A stretch of 64,000 nucleotides of DNA from Flagellimonas amoyensis (GCF_003058265.1 NZ_QBUK01000011.1:62001-126000), one strand, 5' to 3'; positions 1 through 8,812 are shown, numbered from the stretch's first letter. Notes: generated from the letters alone by a model not told the origin. A program made the numbers and translations.

Positions 1-557
1 ACATCAGAAACTCCAAGTTCAACTTTAGACGCGATTTCGTCTACAACAACCCAAACTCAGCATTTTTTGGACAGCCCACGCAGCCTCCAACAGTAGCTGA
101 AGATTCATTGCGGAGCATGTATCCTTACCCCATGAAAATAGAGGGACTTCCTTGGCAGGGCATCAACAATTCCGGGCGCACCCAGGAAGATGTCTATGTA
201 TACCGATTGGCAGAAACCTATCTATTGCGTGCTGAGGCCTACTTTAGGAACGAACAACCCGACCTGGCAGCGGAAGATATCAATGCCCTAAGGGAAAGAT
301 CCAATGCGACACCCATTGCTGCTGGGGATGTCTCTATTGATTATATCTTGGATGAACGGGCAAGGGAGCTCATGTATGAAGGCAGAAGAAGAAAGACTCT
401 GATCAGAATGGGACTTCTAGTGGAGCGCGTAAGACAATATGGCTTAAAGGAGGAATGGAGAAGTACCATTCAGGACTATCATAACCTGTGGCCCATTCCC
501 CAGTCGGCCATCGATGCCAACTTTGGAGCTGAGTTATCACAAAATCCTGGTTATTAA
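1..557 (+). CDS. SusD/RagB-family glycan-binding lipoprotein, 3' part only
   Basis: The reading frame is open from position 3, so the gene begins before the window; the first internal Met is at 108. The visible ~184 C-terminal residues have SusD hallmarks: the RDFVYNNPNSAFFG stretch just before the C-terminal helices, the YRLAETYLLRAEAYFR helix and the LDERARELMYEGRRRKTLIRMG segment. In the family this is the outer-membrane lipoprotein that caps a SusC TonB-dependent channel and binds glycan; the partner susC is expected upstream outside the window. It is the first visible gene of a plus-strand polysaccharide utilisation locus running to 6979. Family assignment is firm; the substrate cannot be read from this piece. 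Confidence 0.93.
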   Translation, partial: IRNSKFNFRRDFVYNNPNSAFFGQPTQPPTVAEDSLRSMYPYPMKIEGLPWQGINNSGRTQEDVYVYRLAETYLLRAEAYFRNEQPDLAAEDINALRERSNATPIAAGDVSIDYILDERARELMYEGRRRKTLIRMGLLVERVRQYGLKEEWRSTIQDYHNLWPIPQSAIDANFGAELSQNPGY

Positions 558-596
558 CCAATCTAAAAAGTGAAGTTGTTTAATACAAACTTTAAA

Positions 597-1979
597 ATGA
601 ACAACAATATGACTGATAGATATATCAAGATTTTGCTGGGTATGATCTTTTTAGTACCAAATTTGATGGTAGCTCAGATGCAGGTCAATCAAAAGCCCAA
701 TATTGTTTTTATCATGGCTGATGACTTAGGTATTGGTGACATAGGTTGTTATGGACAAGAAATACTTGAAACTCCCCACATAGACAAGCTGGCCCAAGAG
801 GGTATGCGATTCACCCAGGCTTATGCGGGATCATCCGTATGTGCACCTTCCCGCTCCTCCCTGATGACGGGTATGCACAATGGCCATAATCGGGTAAGGG
901 ACAATATTCCTCATGGGGTTTTCCTATTGCCAGATGATCTTACGGTTGCCGAAGTATTGAAACAAGCGGGTTACAAAACTGGAGGAATCGGGAAATGGGG
1001 CCTTGGAAATCCTGGTTCTTGGGGAGTGCCCAACTATCAAGGTTTTGATTACTACTACGGGCAACTCAATCAGGATCAGGCCCACTATTATTATCCCGAT
1101 TACATGTGGGAAAATGATAAGATCGATCTACTGTTCGAAAATCGAGGTGAAAAGAAAGGAGCATATACACATAACATCTTTATGGATAAGGCAATCAATT
1201 TTATTGATGACAACAAGTCAAATCCATTTTTCCTGTACCTATCCTTAACGTTGCCACATTTTTCCGATTACGATGAACGAACAGCAGATTCCCATATTGT
1301 TCCTTCAAATGCAAAGTACGCTTCCAAAGATTGGCCCGAGGTGGAGAAAAACTATGCAACCATGGTCGATATGATTGATCAGAGCGTGGGACAGATCATG
1401 GAGAAATTGAAACAATTGGGTCTCGACAGCAATACCATTGTTTTTTTCACGAGCGACAATGGTCCAAATAGATCGACGCTCCATGACATTGATTTTTTCA
1501 ATAGCAATGGAATATATAAAGGCGGCAAACGAGATATGTATGAAGGAGGCATTAGAATACCCATGGTCGTCAGATGGCCAGATAAAATCAAGGCTGGTAC
1601 GGTTTCGGACCAAGTATGGGCTTTTTGGGATTTTTTGCCAACAGCCGCTGAAATGGCAGGTCTTCCTTTTGAAAGGGAGATTGACGGAGTATCAGTATTG
1701 CCCACATTGTTGGGAAAAGAACAATCGCCATTGCACAAATATCTATATTGGGATTATGGACATTCCCGGGAAATATTTATGCAAGCAGTAAGATGGAATA
1801 ATTGGAAGGGGGTCCGAAATGGCCAAGGCACTGAACTGGAACTCTATGATTTGAATGTTGACCCCGGTGAAAAGAACGATTTGGCATCAAAAGAAAAGGA
1901 TGTTCTATTAAAACTCGAGTCATTCATAAAAGAGGCATACGTTCCATCAAGTGATTATCCCATGAAAATGAAGGAGTAA
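597..1979 (+). CDS. Secreted type I (formylglycine) sulfatase
   Basis: About 460 residues. An N-terminal hydrophobic signal (ILLGMIFLVPNLMVA) is followed by the S1 sulfatase core: metal-binding ADDLG, the CAPSR signature whose Cys (residue 82 from this ATG) is normally converted to formylglycine, GIGKWG, LTLPH and the later FTSDNGPN metal motif. It should hydrolyse sulfate esters on a glycan in the periplasm or at the surface. The frame continues upstream to a GTG at 570, and an ATG at 609 is also possible; 597 or 609 gives the most natural signal peptide. The gene lies about 40 bases after the SusD gene, so co-transcription is likely. Its presence implies a sulfated, probably marine, polysaccharide. 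The sulfatase subfamily and sulfate position cannot be told by eye. Confidence 0.93.
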   Translation: MNNNMTDRYIKILLGMIFLVPNLMVAQMQVNQKPNIVFIMADDLGIGDIGCYGQEILETPHIDKLAQEGMRFTQAYAGSSVCAPSRSSLMTGMHNGHNRVRDNIPHGVFLLPDDLTVAEVLKQAGYKTGGIGKWGLGNPGSWGVPNYQGFDYYYGQLNQDQAHYYYPDYMWENDKIDLLFENRGEKKGAYTHNIFMDKAINFIDDNKSNPFFLYLSLTLPHFSDYDERTADSHIVPSNAKYASKDWPEVEKNYATMVDMIDQSVGQIMEKLKQLGLDSNTIVFFTSDNGPNRSTLHDIDFFNSNGIYKGGKRDMYEGGIRIPMVVRWPDKIKAGTVSDQVWAFWDFLPTAAEMAGLPFEREIDGVSVLPTLLGKEQSPLHKYLYWDYGHSREIFMQAVRWNNWKGVRNGQGTELELYDLNVDPGEKNDLASKEKDVLLKLESFIKEAYVPSSDYPMKMKE

Positions 1980-2112
1980 AGAGATGGGACAAAAAATTTC
2001 CCACTCATTCGGGATTCATGCTTGTCTTTGATCCGAATTTCAAAACTTGCTCTTTTAAAACGGAATGACCAGAATTAAATGCACAATAACAATATGATAA
2101 TTCAACTAAACA

Positions 2113-3297
2113 ATGAAAAAAATCAAGAATAATTTAGGAGTCAGGATAAAGTCTCTAAGACTATTATCAATGGCACTATGCCTTGTCACTTTTGGCGCAG
2201 CACAAACGGACGGAAATCAAGTTCAGCACGGCGTGGTATTTTATGAAGACGGAAAATATGGCGGCTGGCCTGCCAACCACGGGATATGGACCTGGGACAA
2301 CGAAATCCTGATCGGTTTTGTGGAAGCCTCCTACTATGCAGAAAACAGAGGGCTGCACACCTATGACATTTCAACATCCCGGAACAAATATGCCCGGAGC
2401 CTGGATGGTGGGGCCACCTGGAATATCTCCGATGCCTACAAAGCAGGACAGAAGGCCTGGGGCCATGACAATTACATTCCAGAGAAGGAAGCTGTCAAGC
2501 CCGTGCCCATGACCAAGCCCATAAAGGATTTTACCGACCCTGGGTTTATCCTGACGTTTCTTAGGCACAATAACGATGATGGCCCTTCCCATTTCTACTA
2601 TTCCATGGATAAGGGCAAATCTTGGGAAGGTGCTTTTGAGTTCCCTGATCTGGGCATTTCCGGAATAGCCAACCGAACCGATTATATTGTGGATGGGAAA
2701 CAGTCCATGACCTTGTTCGTGACCACGGCAAAATCCAACCGAAAAGAAGGAAGGGTCGCTTTGGCACGCACCACTGACGGCGGGCTCTCCTGGAACCTTG
2801 AATCATGGATCACACCTGAGCATGGTGGTTTCGACATTATGCCTTCCTCCCTTCGTCTTTCGGACACGGAATTGTTCACCACTATAAGAACCCGTACCGA
2901 AAATGGGGTGGATTACATATCCGCCTACCGCTCCACGGACAATGGGAAGACATGGAAAAGACTGAAAGACCCGACTCCTTATACCGGAAGAGGTGGTTCA
3001 CCACCAGCATTGACCAAACTTAAGGACGGCAGGTTGGCCTTGGGCTATATCTTCCGAAGCGAATATGGTTCCAGAGTACACGTTAGGTTCAGCAAGGACA
3101 ATGGGGAAACTTGGGGCGATGAGATCACACTGCGCTGTGGTGACGGGGCAAACCGGGATACGGGCTACCCTAGAATCACCCAGAATGCAGATGGAAAGAT
3201 TGTGATGGTATATTACTGGAACAATGCCCTCACCAAAGAGGACAAACCATACCGGTACATTGCCTATACCATGTTCGACCCAGCACAATTCAATTAG
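2113..3297 (+). CDS. Secreted BNR/Asp-box beta-propeller protein (sialidase-fold), catalytic identity unknown
   Basis: 394 residues with a signal peptide (LRLLSMALCLVTFGAAQ). At least five Asp-box motifs (S-x-D-x-G-x-T-W type) are visible: SLDGGATW, SMDKGKSW, TTDGGLSW, STDNGKTW and SKDNGETW, the hallmark of six-bladed sialidase-like propellers. However, no F/Y-R-I-P motif is seen near the N terminus, where sialidases place the first arginine of the triad; instead the region reads GGWPANHGIW. Automatic pipelines would name this exo-alpha-sialidase, but the sequence only supports the fold. It sits in the sulfatase/SusD locus, 28 bases before a second propeller gene. The role is probably glycan cleavage or binding outside the cytoplasm. 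Confidence 0.85.
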   Translation: MKKIKNNLGVRIKSLRLLSMALCLVTFGAAQTDGNQVQHGVVFYEDGKYGGWPANHGIWTWDNEILIGFVEASYYAENRGLHTYDISTSRNKYARSLDGGATWNISDAYKAGQKAWGHDNYIPEKEAVKPVPMTKPIKDFTDPGFILTFLRHNNDDGPSHFYYSMDKGKSWEGAFEFPDLGISGIANRTDYIVDGKQSMTLFVTTAKSNRKEGRVALARTTDGGLSWNLESWITPEHGGFDIMPSSLRLSDTELFTTIRTRTENGVDYISAYRSTDNGKTWKRLKDPTPYTGRGGSPPALTKLKDGRLALGYIFRSEYGSRVHVRFSKDNGETWGDEITLRCGDGANRDTGYPRITQNADGKIVMVYYWNNALTKEDKPYRYIAYTMFDPAQFN

Positions 3298-3324
3298 ATA
3301 ACCAACCCATACAAAACCTAGAAG

Positions 3325-4497
3325 ATGATCAAAAGAATATTACATGGCCTATTACCTATGATGGTCATTGTTTTTCTCTCTTGTAAGGACAAGACGAACA
3401 AAACAGACCAAAACAACGATTCCACCGAGGTGGCCAATGACATCACAGGCAACTTCCATTTGCCCCCGCTGGCACAACCTGGAGAAGGTGCTTATGTAAA
3501 GGGTGAACTCATTTATCCTTTGGACAACAAACCCACGCCTCAGTGCCACGCCTCCACTATTGTGGAGACACCGTCGGGTATGGTCAGTGCGTTTTTTGCA
3601 GGAACGCACGAAAGAAACCCTGATGTGGGCATCCGGGTATCCAGATTGGTGGATGGGAAATGGACCTGGCCTGAAGAGGTCGTCAATGGGGTCCAAAATG
3701 ATACGTTGCGATATCCCACCTGGAACCCTGTACTCTTCCAACCCAAAGAAGGTCCGTTGATGCTGTTCTATAAAGTGGGGCCAAGTGCCCGTGAATGGTG
3801 GGGCATGCTGATGACCTCTACCGATGATGGCAAGACCTGGTCTGAGCCCACCAAATTGGGAACCGATGAAAAAGTGGGCCATTTATTGGGCCCTGTGAAA
3901 AACAAACCCATACAGTTGGAGGACGGTACCATAATCTGTCCCTCCAGTTCAGAGGTTGAAAACGATGATGATGAACTTTTCTGGAAGGTCCATTTTGAAC
4001 TGACCAAGGATTTTGGAAAAACTTGGGAAGTGATTGGCCCTATCAATGATGGAATCGAATTTGACGCCATACAGCCCAGCATCCTGACCTATGCCGACGG
4101 AAAAATGCAGGTGCTCTGTAGGACCCGGGAAGATGTAGTTGCGGAAAGCTGGTCATCCGACCAAGGGAAAACATGGAGCAAAGTGACGGCCACCGAACTG
4201 CCCAACCCCAATTCGGGCACCGATGCGGTCACCCTTTCCGATGGGACGCAATTGTTGGTGTACAACCATACCACCAAAAAAGGAAAGGAACCCAACAACA
4301 GGAATATGCTGAACGTGGCCATTTCAAAAGATGGAAAACAATGGGAGCCTGTAATGACCTTGGAAGCGGAATCAGGAAATCCTGCGGGTTACTCCTACCC
4401 TGCCGTCATCCAAGCATCGGATGGCATGGTCCATATTACCTATACCTATTTGAGAGAAACCGTAAAACACGTGGTGATCGATCCACAAAAGCTGTAA
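3325..4497 (+). CDS. BNR-repeat sialidase-fold lipoprotein (BNR_2 type)
   Basis: 390 residues. A type II signal with lipobox VFLSC puts the mature protein on a lipid anchor; the next residues KDKTNK are followed by an Asn/Asp-rich linker. The body carries HASTIVETPSG and FFAGTHERNPDVGI near the start, a pattern typical of the BNR_2 group, and Asp-boxes STDDGKTW, TKDFGKTW, SSDQGKTW and SKDGKQW. As with its neighbour at 2113, the canonical sialidase FRIP motif is absent, so the substrate is unknown. It differs enough from that neighbour to be a separate subfamily rather than a recent duplicate. Twenty bases separate it from the aldolase gene, so they are probably one transcript. Confidence 0.85.
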   Translation: MIKRILHGLLPMMVIVFLSCKDKTNKTDQNNDSTEVANDITGNFHLPPLAQPGEGAYVKGELIYPLDNKPTPQCHASTIVETPSGMVSAFFAGTHERNPDVGIRVSRLVDGKWTWPEEVVNGVQNDTLRYPTWNPVLFQPKEGPLMLFYKVGPSAREWWGMLMTSTDDGKTWSEPTKLGTDEKVGHLLGPVKNKPIQLEDGTIICPSSSEVENDDDELFWKVHFELTKDFGKTWEVIGPINDGIEFDAIQPSILTYADGKMQVLCRTREDVVAESWSSDQGKTWSKVTATELPNPNSGTDAVTLSDGTQLLVYNHTTKKGKEPNNRNMLNVAISKDGKQWEPVMTLEAESGNPAGYSYPAVIQASDGMVHITYTYLRETVKHVVIDPQKL

Positions 4498-4516
4498 TTT
4501 TTCAACGCTGTTAGAA

Positions 4517-5461
4517 ATGAGCAAACCAATGAACCAAAAGAACCCAAAGACCATCCACGGAATTATTCCCCCCATGCTGACCCCGCTTTTGTCCGATTGG
4601 ACTTTGGACCATGAAGGAACAAGACGATTAGTGGACCACATGATAGATGGTGGTGTACATGGTATTTTTATCTTGGGTACGACCGGGGAATCCACCAGTC
4701 TCAGTTACCAGACCCGCAGGGAACTCATCGAGGAGACCACCAGTCATGTGAATGGAAGGGTCCCCATTCTGGTGGGCATAACGGACACTTCCATCGAGGA
4801 GAGTTTGAACCTGGTATCGCTCGCCCATGATTTTGGGGCAGATGCCGTGGTGGCCGCACCCCCCTTCTATTTCCAGTTGGGCCAAGAGGAACTCTATGAA
4901 TTCTACTGGGACCTGGCCGACCGTTCCAAACTTCCCATCTTTCTGTATAACATGCCATCCATGACCAAGATATCCATGTCCATCGATACAGCGGAGCGTT
5001 TGTCCAAGCATGAAAACATCATTGGGCTGAAGGACAGTTCAGCGAACACCGTATATTTCCAGAAATTGAGATACACCATCAAGAAAGATGATTTTGCCCT
5101 ATTTGTGGGTCCTGAGGAAATCATGGCCGAAACGGTCCTGATGGGTGGCAATGGAGGGGTGAACGGGGGTGCAAACCTCTTTCCAAAACTTTATGTGCAC
5201 ATGTACGAAGCAGCACTTGCACACGACTTTGACACTATCAAGGTATTGCAACGACAGATTCTCGAAATCTCTTCATTGCTCTATACCGTGGGTAGGTTCG
5301 ATTCAAGCTATTTGAAGGGATTGAAAGGAGCTGCTTCATTGTTGGGCATTTGTGGGAACTATCTGGCACCTCCCCTAAAACCTTTCTTGGAAAAGGAAAT
5401 GGAACAGATCAAAAACAATTTGGAACTCATCAATAAAAAATTGAACAAGATCCTATCCTAA
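4517..5461 (+). CDS. Dihydrodipicolinate synthase/N-acetylneuraminate lyase superfamily aldolase
   Basis: 314 residues, cytoplasmic, a class I aldolase TIM barrel. Visible catalytic elements are the pyruvate carboxylate-binding GTTGES (residues 54-59), Tyr144 in FLYNMPS and the Schiff-base Lys172 in GLKDSS. Members cleave or condense pyruvate with an aldehyde. True sialic acid lyases usually carry G-S-T-G-E at the first motif; GTTGE is more like DapA or 2-keto-3-deoxy-sugar-acid aldolases. Placed after two propeller enzymes and before a sodium symporter, it most likely degrades the monosaccharide released by the locus (a nonulosonic acid or a 2-keto-3-deoxy acid) rather than making lysine. 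No nanE/nanK-like genes are in view. Confidence 0.88.
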   Translation: MSKPMNQKNPKTIHGIIPPMLTPLLSDWTLDHEGTRRLVDHMIDGGVHGIFILGTTGESTSLSYQTRRELIEETTSHVNGRVPILVGITDTSIEESLNLVSLAHDFGADAVVAAPPFYFQLGQEELYEFYWDLADRSKLPIFLYNMPSMTKISMSIDTAERLSKHENIIGLKDSSANTVYFQKLRYTIKKDDFALFVGPEEIMAETVLMGGNGGVNGGANLFPKLYVHMYEAALAHDFDTIKVLQRQILEISSLLYTVGRFDSSYLKGLKGAASLLGICGNYLAPPLKPFLEKEMEQIKNNLELINKKLNKILS

Positions 5462-5500
5462 CATCAACGGAAATGGATTGACCAAACCAACCAAAATTCA

Positions 5501-6979
5501 ATGAACACATTAGATATCATCGTTTTCTTTGTTTATATCGTGGGGATCGCGGTTTTTGGAGGTTCTTTCTTTAAAAAGACCAAGACCTCCTCTTCCTACA
5601 CCGTAGGGAACAACGACATCCCAGGATGGGTGATCACGATGTCCATATTTGCGACCTTTGTGAGCAGTATCAGCTATCTGGCCCTGCCAGGCAATGCATA
5701 CCAGTCCAATTGGAACGCCTTTGTGTTCAGTCTGTCCCTGCCCATAGCCTCCTATATCGCGGCACGGTTCTTTGTCCCCCTCTACCGGAAGGTGAACAGC
5801 CCATCGGCCTATACCTTCATGGAGCAACGGTATGGTCCTTGGGCCAGGGTATATGTTTCGTTCTGCTATTTGCTGACCCAGTTGATGCGGATAGGGACCA
5901 TACTGTACCTACTGGCTCTGACCTTGAATGCCATTGCAGGATGGGACATTACCACCATCATCATACTCACGGGGCTGGTGGTGACCTTGTACTCCATGCT
6001 CGGGGGCATTTCTGCCGTGTTGTGGACGGATGCCATACAGGGAATTATCTTGATCGCGGGTGCAGTGGTATGTGTGGGTTACATCCTTTTCTCGATGCCC
6101 GAAGGACCTTCACAGGTCTTTCAAGTGGCCCTGGACAATGAAAAATTTGGATTGGGCAGTTTTAGCCTTGACCTTTCCCAGCCAACATTTTGGGTGGTCT
6201 TGGTCTACGGAATTTTTATCAACCTACAGAATTATGGTATAGACCAGAACTATGTGCAGCGGTATATGGCGTCCAAGTCGGACAAGGAAGCCCAACGTTC
6301 GGCCCTGATGGGAGGATTGTTGTATGTGCCCATATCCGCACTGTTCCTTTTTATAGGAACGGCGCTTTACGCCTATTACCAATCGGCCGCCACGTTGCCC
6401 GTTGAGCTACAGGGAGAAAACATGAGCGATCGGGTATTTCCTTATTTTATAGTGAATGTGCTTCCCGCCGGTGTAAGCGGCTTGCTCGTCGCCTCCATTT
6501 TTGCGGCCGGGATGAGTACCATCTCCACCAGTTTCAACAGTTCCGCCACGGTCTTTCTTACGGATTACTACAATAAGTTCGTAAAGAAACCGGTAACCGA
6601 CAAACAGCGCATGCGTGTGCTTTATATTTCTTCCACTGTGATCAGTATTGTGGGAATTGCCATCGCCATCGCCATGATCAATGTGAAGAGTGCCCTTGAT
6701 GCATGGTGGAAACTGGCTTCCATATTCAGTGGGGGTATGCTGGGACTTTTTCTGTTGGCCATCTTTTCGAGACATAAAAATTCCATTGGGGCGATTCTCG
6801 GTGTCATAGCCGGGCTGATCGTCATCCTCTGGTTGAGCCTTTCCAATATTTTTCTGGGACCAGAATCACTTGGGAATAGCTTCCATACCTATTTGACCAT
6901 TGTCTTTGGCACCGTAGCCATTTTTCTTGTCGGCTTTTTGGTGTCATTGATCGGTAATAAGAAAATTAATGTGGACTGA
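5501..6979 (+). CDS. Sodium:solute symporter (SSS family)
   Basis: 492 residues, integral inner-membrane protein with about 13 hydrophobic segments. SSS features include the N-terminal YTVGNNDIPGWVITMSIFAT region, the conserved TDAIQG after transmembrane segment 5, and FAAGMSTISTSFNSSATVF, which holds the Ser/Thr residues that in this family form a sodium site. The family couples sodium to uptake of sugars, sialic acids, amino acids or carboxylates. As the last gene of the plus-strand locus, followed by a terminator, it is probably the uptake step for the product of the two propeller enzymes. Specificity cannot be assigned from sequence alone. Confidence 0.92.
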   Translation: MNTLDIIVFFVYIVGIAVFGGSFFKKTKTSSSYTVGNNDIPGWVITMSIFATFVSSISYLALPGNAYQSNWNAFVFSLSLPIASYIAARFFVPLYRKVNSPSAYTFMEQRYGPWARVYVSFCYLLTQLMRIGTILYLLALTLNAIAGWDITTIIILTGLVVTLYSMLGGISAVLWTDAIQGIILIAGAVVCVGYILFSMPEGPSQVFQVALDNEKFGLGSFSLDLSQPTFWVVLVYGIFINLQNYGIDQNYVQRYMASKSDKEAQRSALMGGLLYVPISALFLFIGTALYAYYQSAATLPVELQGENMSDRVFPYFIVNVLPAGVSGLLVASIFAAGMSTISTSFNSSATVFLTDYYNKFVKKPVTDKQRMRVLYISSTVISIVGIAIAIAMINVKSALDAWWKLASIFSGGMLGLFLLAIFSRHKNSIGAILGVIAGLIVILWLSLSNIFLGPESLGNSFHTYLTIVFGTVAIFLVGFLVSLIGNKKINVD

Positions 6980-7046
6980 TTCGTCAAACAGCACAGGGAC
7001 GTACACTGCAGTCAGGCATTAGTTGTTTTTGAGTTTAGTTTATAAA

Positions 7047-7080
7047 GAGGTTGCCCAAAAGGGCAGCCTCTTTTGTTGTT
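7047..7080 (+). terminator. Rho-independent terminator after the first glycan locus
   Basis: A 10-bp stem (7047-7056 with 7061-7070, one G-U wobble), an AAAA loop and a T-rich tail lie 67 bases after the symporter stop, ending the plus-strand locus. Confidence 0.88.
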
Positions 7081-7120
7081 TGTTTGGCATTGATTTAACA
7101 TCTGGAATGGTGATTAATTG

Positions 7121-7144
7121 ATATATTTGCATGTATCAATATAT
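7121..7144 (+). promoter_or_regulatory. Candidate ArsR operator overlapping a flavobacterial -7 box
   Basis: A 24-base imperfect palindrome has perfect 7-base arms ATATATT and AATATAT around a 10-base centre. A sequence matching the Bacteroidota -7 element TAnnTTTG (TATATTTG, 7122-7129) lies inside it; no convincing -33 element is seen. Transcription would start near 7135, just before the TTG start codon at 7154. Overlap of operator and -7 box fits autorepression by the ArsR protein encoded next. Confidence 0.55.
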
Positions 7145-7153
7145 GCTCTCCTT

Positions 7154-7423
7154 TTGAACCTAAAAAGCGTTGAAAAAATATCCAAGGCCCTGAGCGATGT
7201 CAACCGTCTCAAGATTTTAAAGGCCATCCAATCCAGTCAGGACAAATTGGAGTGCAGCACCATTGTTTCCTTTCTGAACCTTTCCCAACCCTCCATCAGC
7301 CATCATATCAAAAAATTGGTGGAAGCGGATTTGATAGAACCCCAAAAGGAGGGACGCTTTTATTACTATTCTCTGAACAAGGATGTATGGGAAAGCTATT
7401 TGAAGGCTTTGGAAAAACTATGA
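7154..7423 (+). CDS. ArsR-type winged-helix transcriptional regulator
   Basis: About 89 residues from the TTG at 7154. The chain reads as a single ArsR/SmtB winged helix: SKALSDVNRLKILKAI (helix 1-2), LNLSQPSISHHIKKL (recognition helix) and GRFYYYSLN (wing). There is no in-frame ATG; TTG at 7118 is possible but would place the start inside the palindrome and -7 box, so 7154 is preferred. No clear Cys pair of the metal-sensing ArsR type is present (one Cys, in LECST), so the signal is unlikely to be arsenic in the classic way. It lies 37 bases ahead of a luciferase-like oxidoreductase gene, which it probably controls. Confidence 0.85.
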   Translation: MNLKSVEKISKALSDVNRLKILKAIQSSQDKLECSTIVSFLNLSQPSISHHIKKLVEADLIEPQKEGRFYYYSLNKDVWESYLKALEKL

Positions 7424-7439
7424 TTTTTGATTTAGACAA

Positions 7440-7463
7440 CATATAGACATATATAAATATATG
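7440..7463 (+). promoter_or_regulatory. Second AT-rich repeat, possible ArsR site
   Basis: Read on the minus strand, this stretch shares ATATATTT and the ending TATATG with the candidate operator at 7121-7144. It overlaps the start codon of the flavin oxidoreductase gene. Simple TA-rich sequence could give this by chance, so support is weak. Confidence 0.3.
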
Positions 7464-8477
7464 AATGTAAAGAACATAGCCTATTCCATTTTGGAACTGG
7501 CCACCGTGAGTAAGGGAAGTAGTGTGGGAGATATATTTGCCAACACCGTGGTTTTGGCACAAAAGGCCGAAAAAGCCGGCTTTAAACGGATGTGGTTTGC
7601 AGAACATCACAACATGCCCGCCATAGCCAGTAGTGTCCCACCCCTACTGATGGCCCATGTGGCACAGGCCACTTCCACGCTAAGGGTAGGATCTGGCGGG
7701 GTGATGCTGCCCAACCACTCCCCCTTTATCGTAGCGGAACAGTTCGGGACCTTGGCTCACCTTTTCCCCAATCGCATCGATCTAGGGTTGGGAAGGGCCC
7801 CTGGTACCGACCCTGAAACCACACGTGCCATAAAGCCAGGGTTTATAGAGGCAACACATTCCTTCCCCGAAGATGTAGATCAAATCCAGACGTATTTTTC
7901 CAAGGAAAACAGGGCTGCCAAGGTAAGGGTCACGCTGGCCGAAGGCATGGATGTGCCTATCTTCATTTTAGGCTCCAGCACCAGTAGCGCGCATTTAGCG
8001 GCCCAGAAAGGGTTGCCCTATGCCTTTGCAAGCCATTTTTCCACCCTGCACTTTTACGATGCAATCCAGATCTACCGAAACAAATTTGAACCCTCCGCTA
8101 CCTTACAGCACCCCTACGTCATGGCAGGAATCAATGTATTTGTGGCCGATACGGACCAAGAGGCCGAAAGATTGTACACCTCCAATTTAAGGTTGGTGAT
8201 CAATATTCTATCGGGTACCAGTACACCTTATATAGAGGAGCCCACAGAAATGACCTCCGACCTGAAGGAGATCATGCAGCACCCGAGAATCCATCAAATG
8301 GCAAGGTATTCGTTCATCGGGAGCAAAGAAACCGTCAAAAAACAGATCCAGGACTTTTTGGAGGAGACCCAAGTGGACGAACTCATAAGTGTGACCACCA
8401 TGTACAATGGTGCGGACAGGATCAAATCCGTCCAATTGTTCGGGGAAATCATGACCGAAATCAACGCAGGGGAATAA
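7461..8477 (+). CDS. LLM-class (luciferase-like) flavin-dependent oxidoreductase
   Basis: 338 residues. The N-terminal YSILELATVSKGSS, WFAEHHNMPAIASS, GGVMLPNHSPFIVAEQFG and DLGLGRAPGTDP blocks are characteristic of the MsnO8-like branch of bacterial luciferase-fold FMN/F420 proteins. The fold is a TIM barrel acting as a reduced-flavin monooxygenase or oxidoreductase in the cytoplasm; the substrate is unknown. No second luciferase subunit or flavin reductase lies beside it, so light emission is not implied. It follows the ArsR-type gene closely and is probably in its regulon. The family is secure, the reaction is not. Confidence 0.9.
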   Translation: MNVKNIAYSILELATVSKGSSVGDIFANTVVLAQKAEKAGFKRMWFAEHHNMPAIASSVPPLLMAHVAQATSTLRVGSGGVMLPNHSPFIVAEQFGTLAHLFPNRIDLGLGRAPGTDPETTRAIKPGFIEATHSFPEDVDQIQTYFSKENRAAKVRVTLAEGMDVPIFILGSSTSSAHLAAQKGLPYAFASHFSTLHFYDAIQIYRNKFEPSATLQHPYVMAGINVFVADTDQEAERLYTSNLRLVINILSGTSTPYIEEPTEMTSDLKEIMQHPRIHQMARYSFIGSKETVKKQIQDFLEETQVDELISVTTMYNGADRIKSVQLFGEIMTEINAGE

Positions 8478-8812
8478 AGTTTCTTTTCTGACAGGATCAA
8501 ATCGGTTTTGTTTGGTTCATTTTTCGACTAAAAATTCTTCATGAAACCGAATTGAAAGACCATCAATTTGGAAGAAGAAATCATTGCCTTTTTGGGATAA
8601 AGTCCATTTGTTCAAGCTGCTGAAAATCATCCAACTACTGCGATTTCCCCTACAAAACACCTCATAAAACCAGGGTTTTAAACCAGTGAACCCTTAAAAA
8701 AGCCAAGGTTTACAACAAATTCCGCCATGTCCACAACATAACATTTCGAGGTCCAATCCCCTACGATAGCTTTGAAAGCGCATTGTTACACCACACCAAA
8801 CCCTATTTAAGA
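8478..8812. other. 335-base intergenic region upstream of the giant adhesin gene
   Basis: No gene is supported here. The left part shows no clear terminator for the flavin oxidoreductase gene. The right end carries the candidate promoter described at 8744-8774. I see no further structure. Confidence 0.6.
8744..8774 (+). promoter_or_regulatory. Candidate flavobacterial promoter of the giant adhesin gene
   Basis: TAGCTTTG (8767-8774) matches the TAnnTTTG -7 consensus exactly. TTTC at 8744-8747, 19 bases upstream, is a one-mismatch -33 box. The expected transcript start near 8780 gives a short leader before the ATG at 8813. Confidence 0.55.

Noticed and set aside
2113-4497. Calling both propeller proteins sialidase (nanH)
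   Set aside because: Asp-boxes show the fold only. The F-R-I-P motif is not visible and the sialic acid pathway is incomplete, so the name would overstate the evidence.
4517-5461. Lysine biosynthesis dapA
   Set aside because: The fold and catalytic residues fit, but the gene is inside a glycan locus between propeller enzymes and a transporter, so catabolic aldolase is more likely.
7118-7153. Upstream TTG start for the ArsR-type gene
   Set aside because: It would place translation initiation inside the palindrome and the -7 element; TTG 7154 gives a normal ArsR N terminus.
7461-8477. Bioluminescence gene (luxA)
   Set aside because: Sequence fits the general LLM flavin oxidoreductase family. 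No luxB, luxCDE or flavin reductase gene is adjacent.
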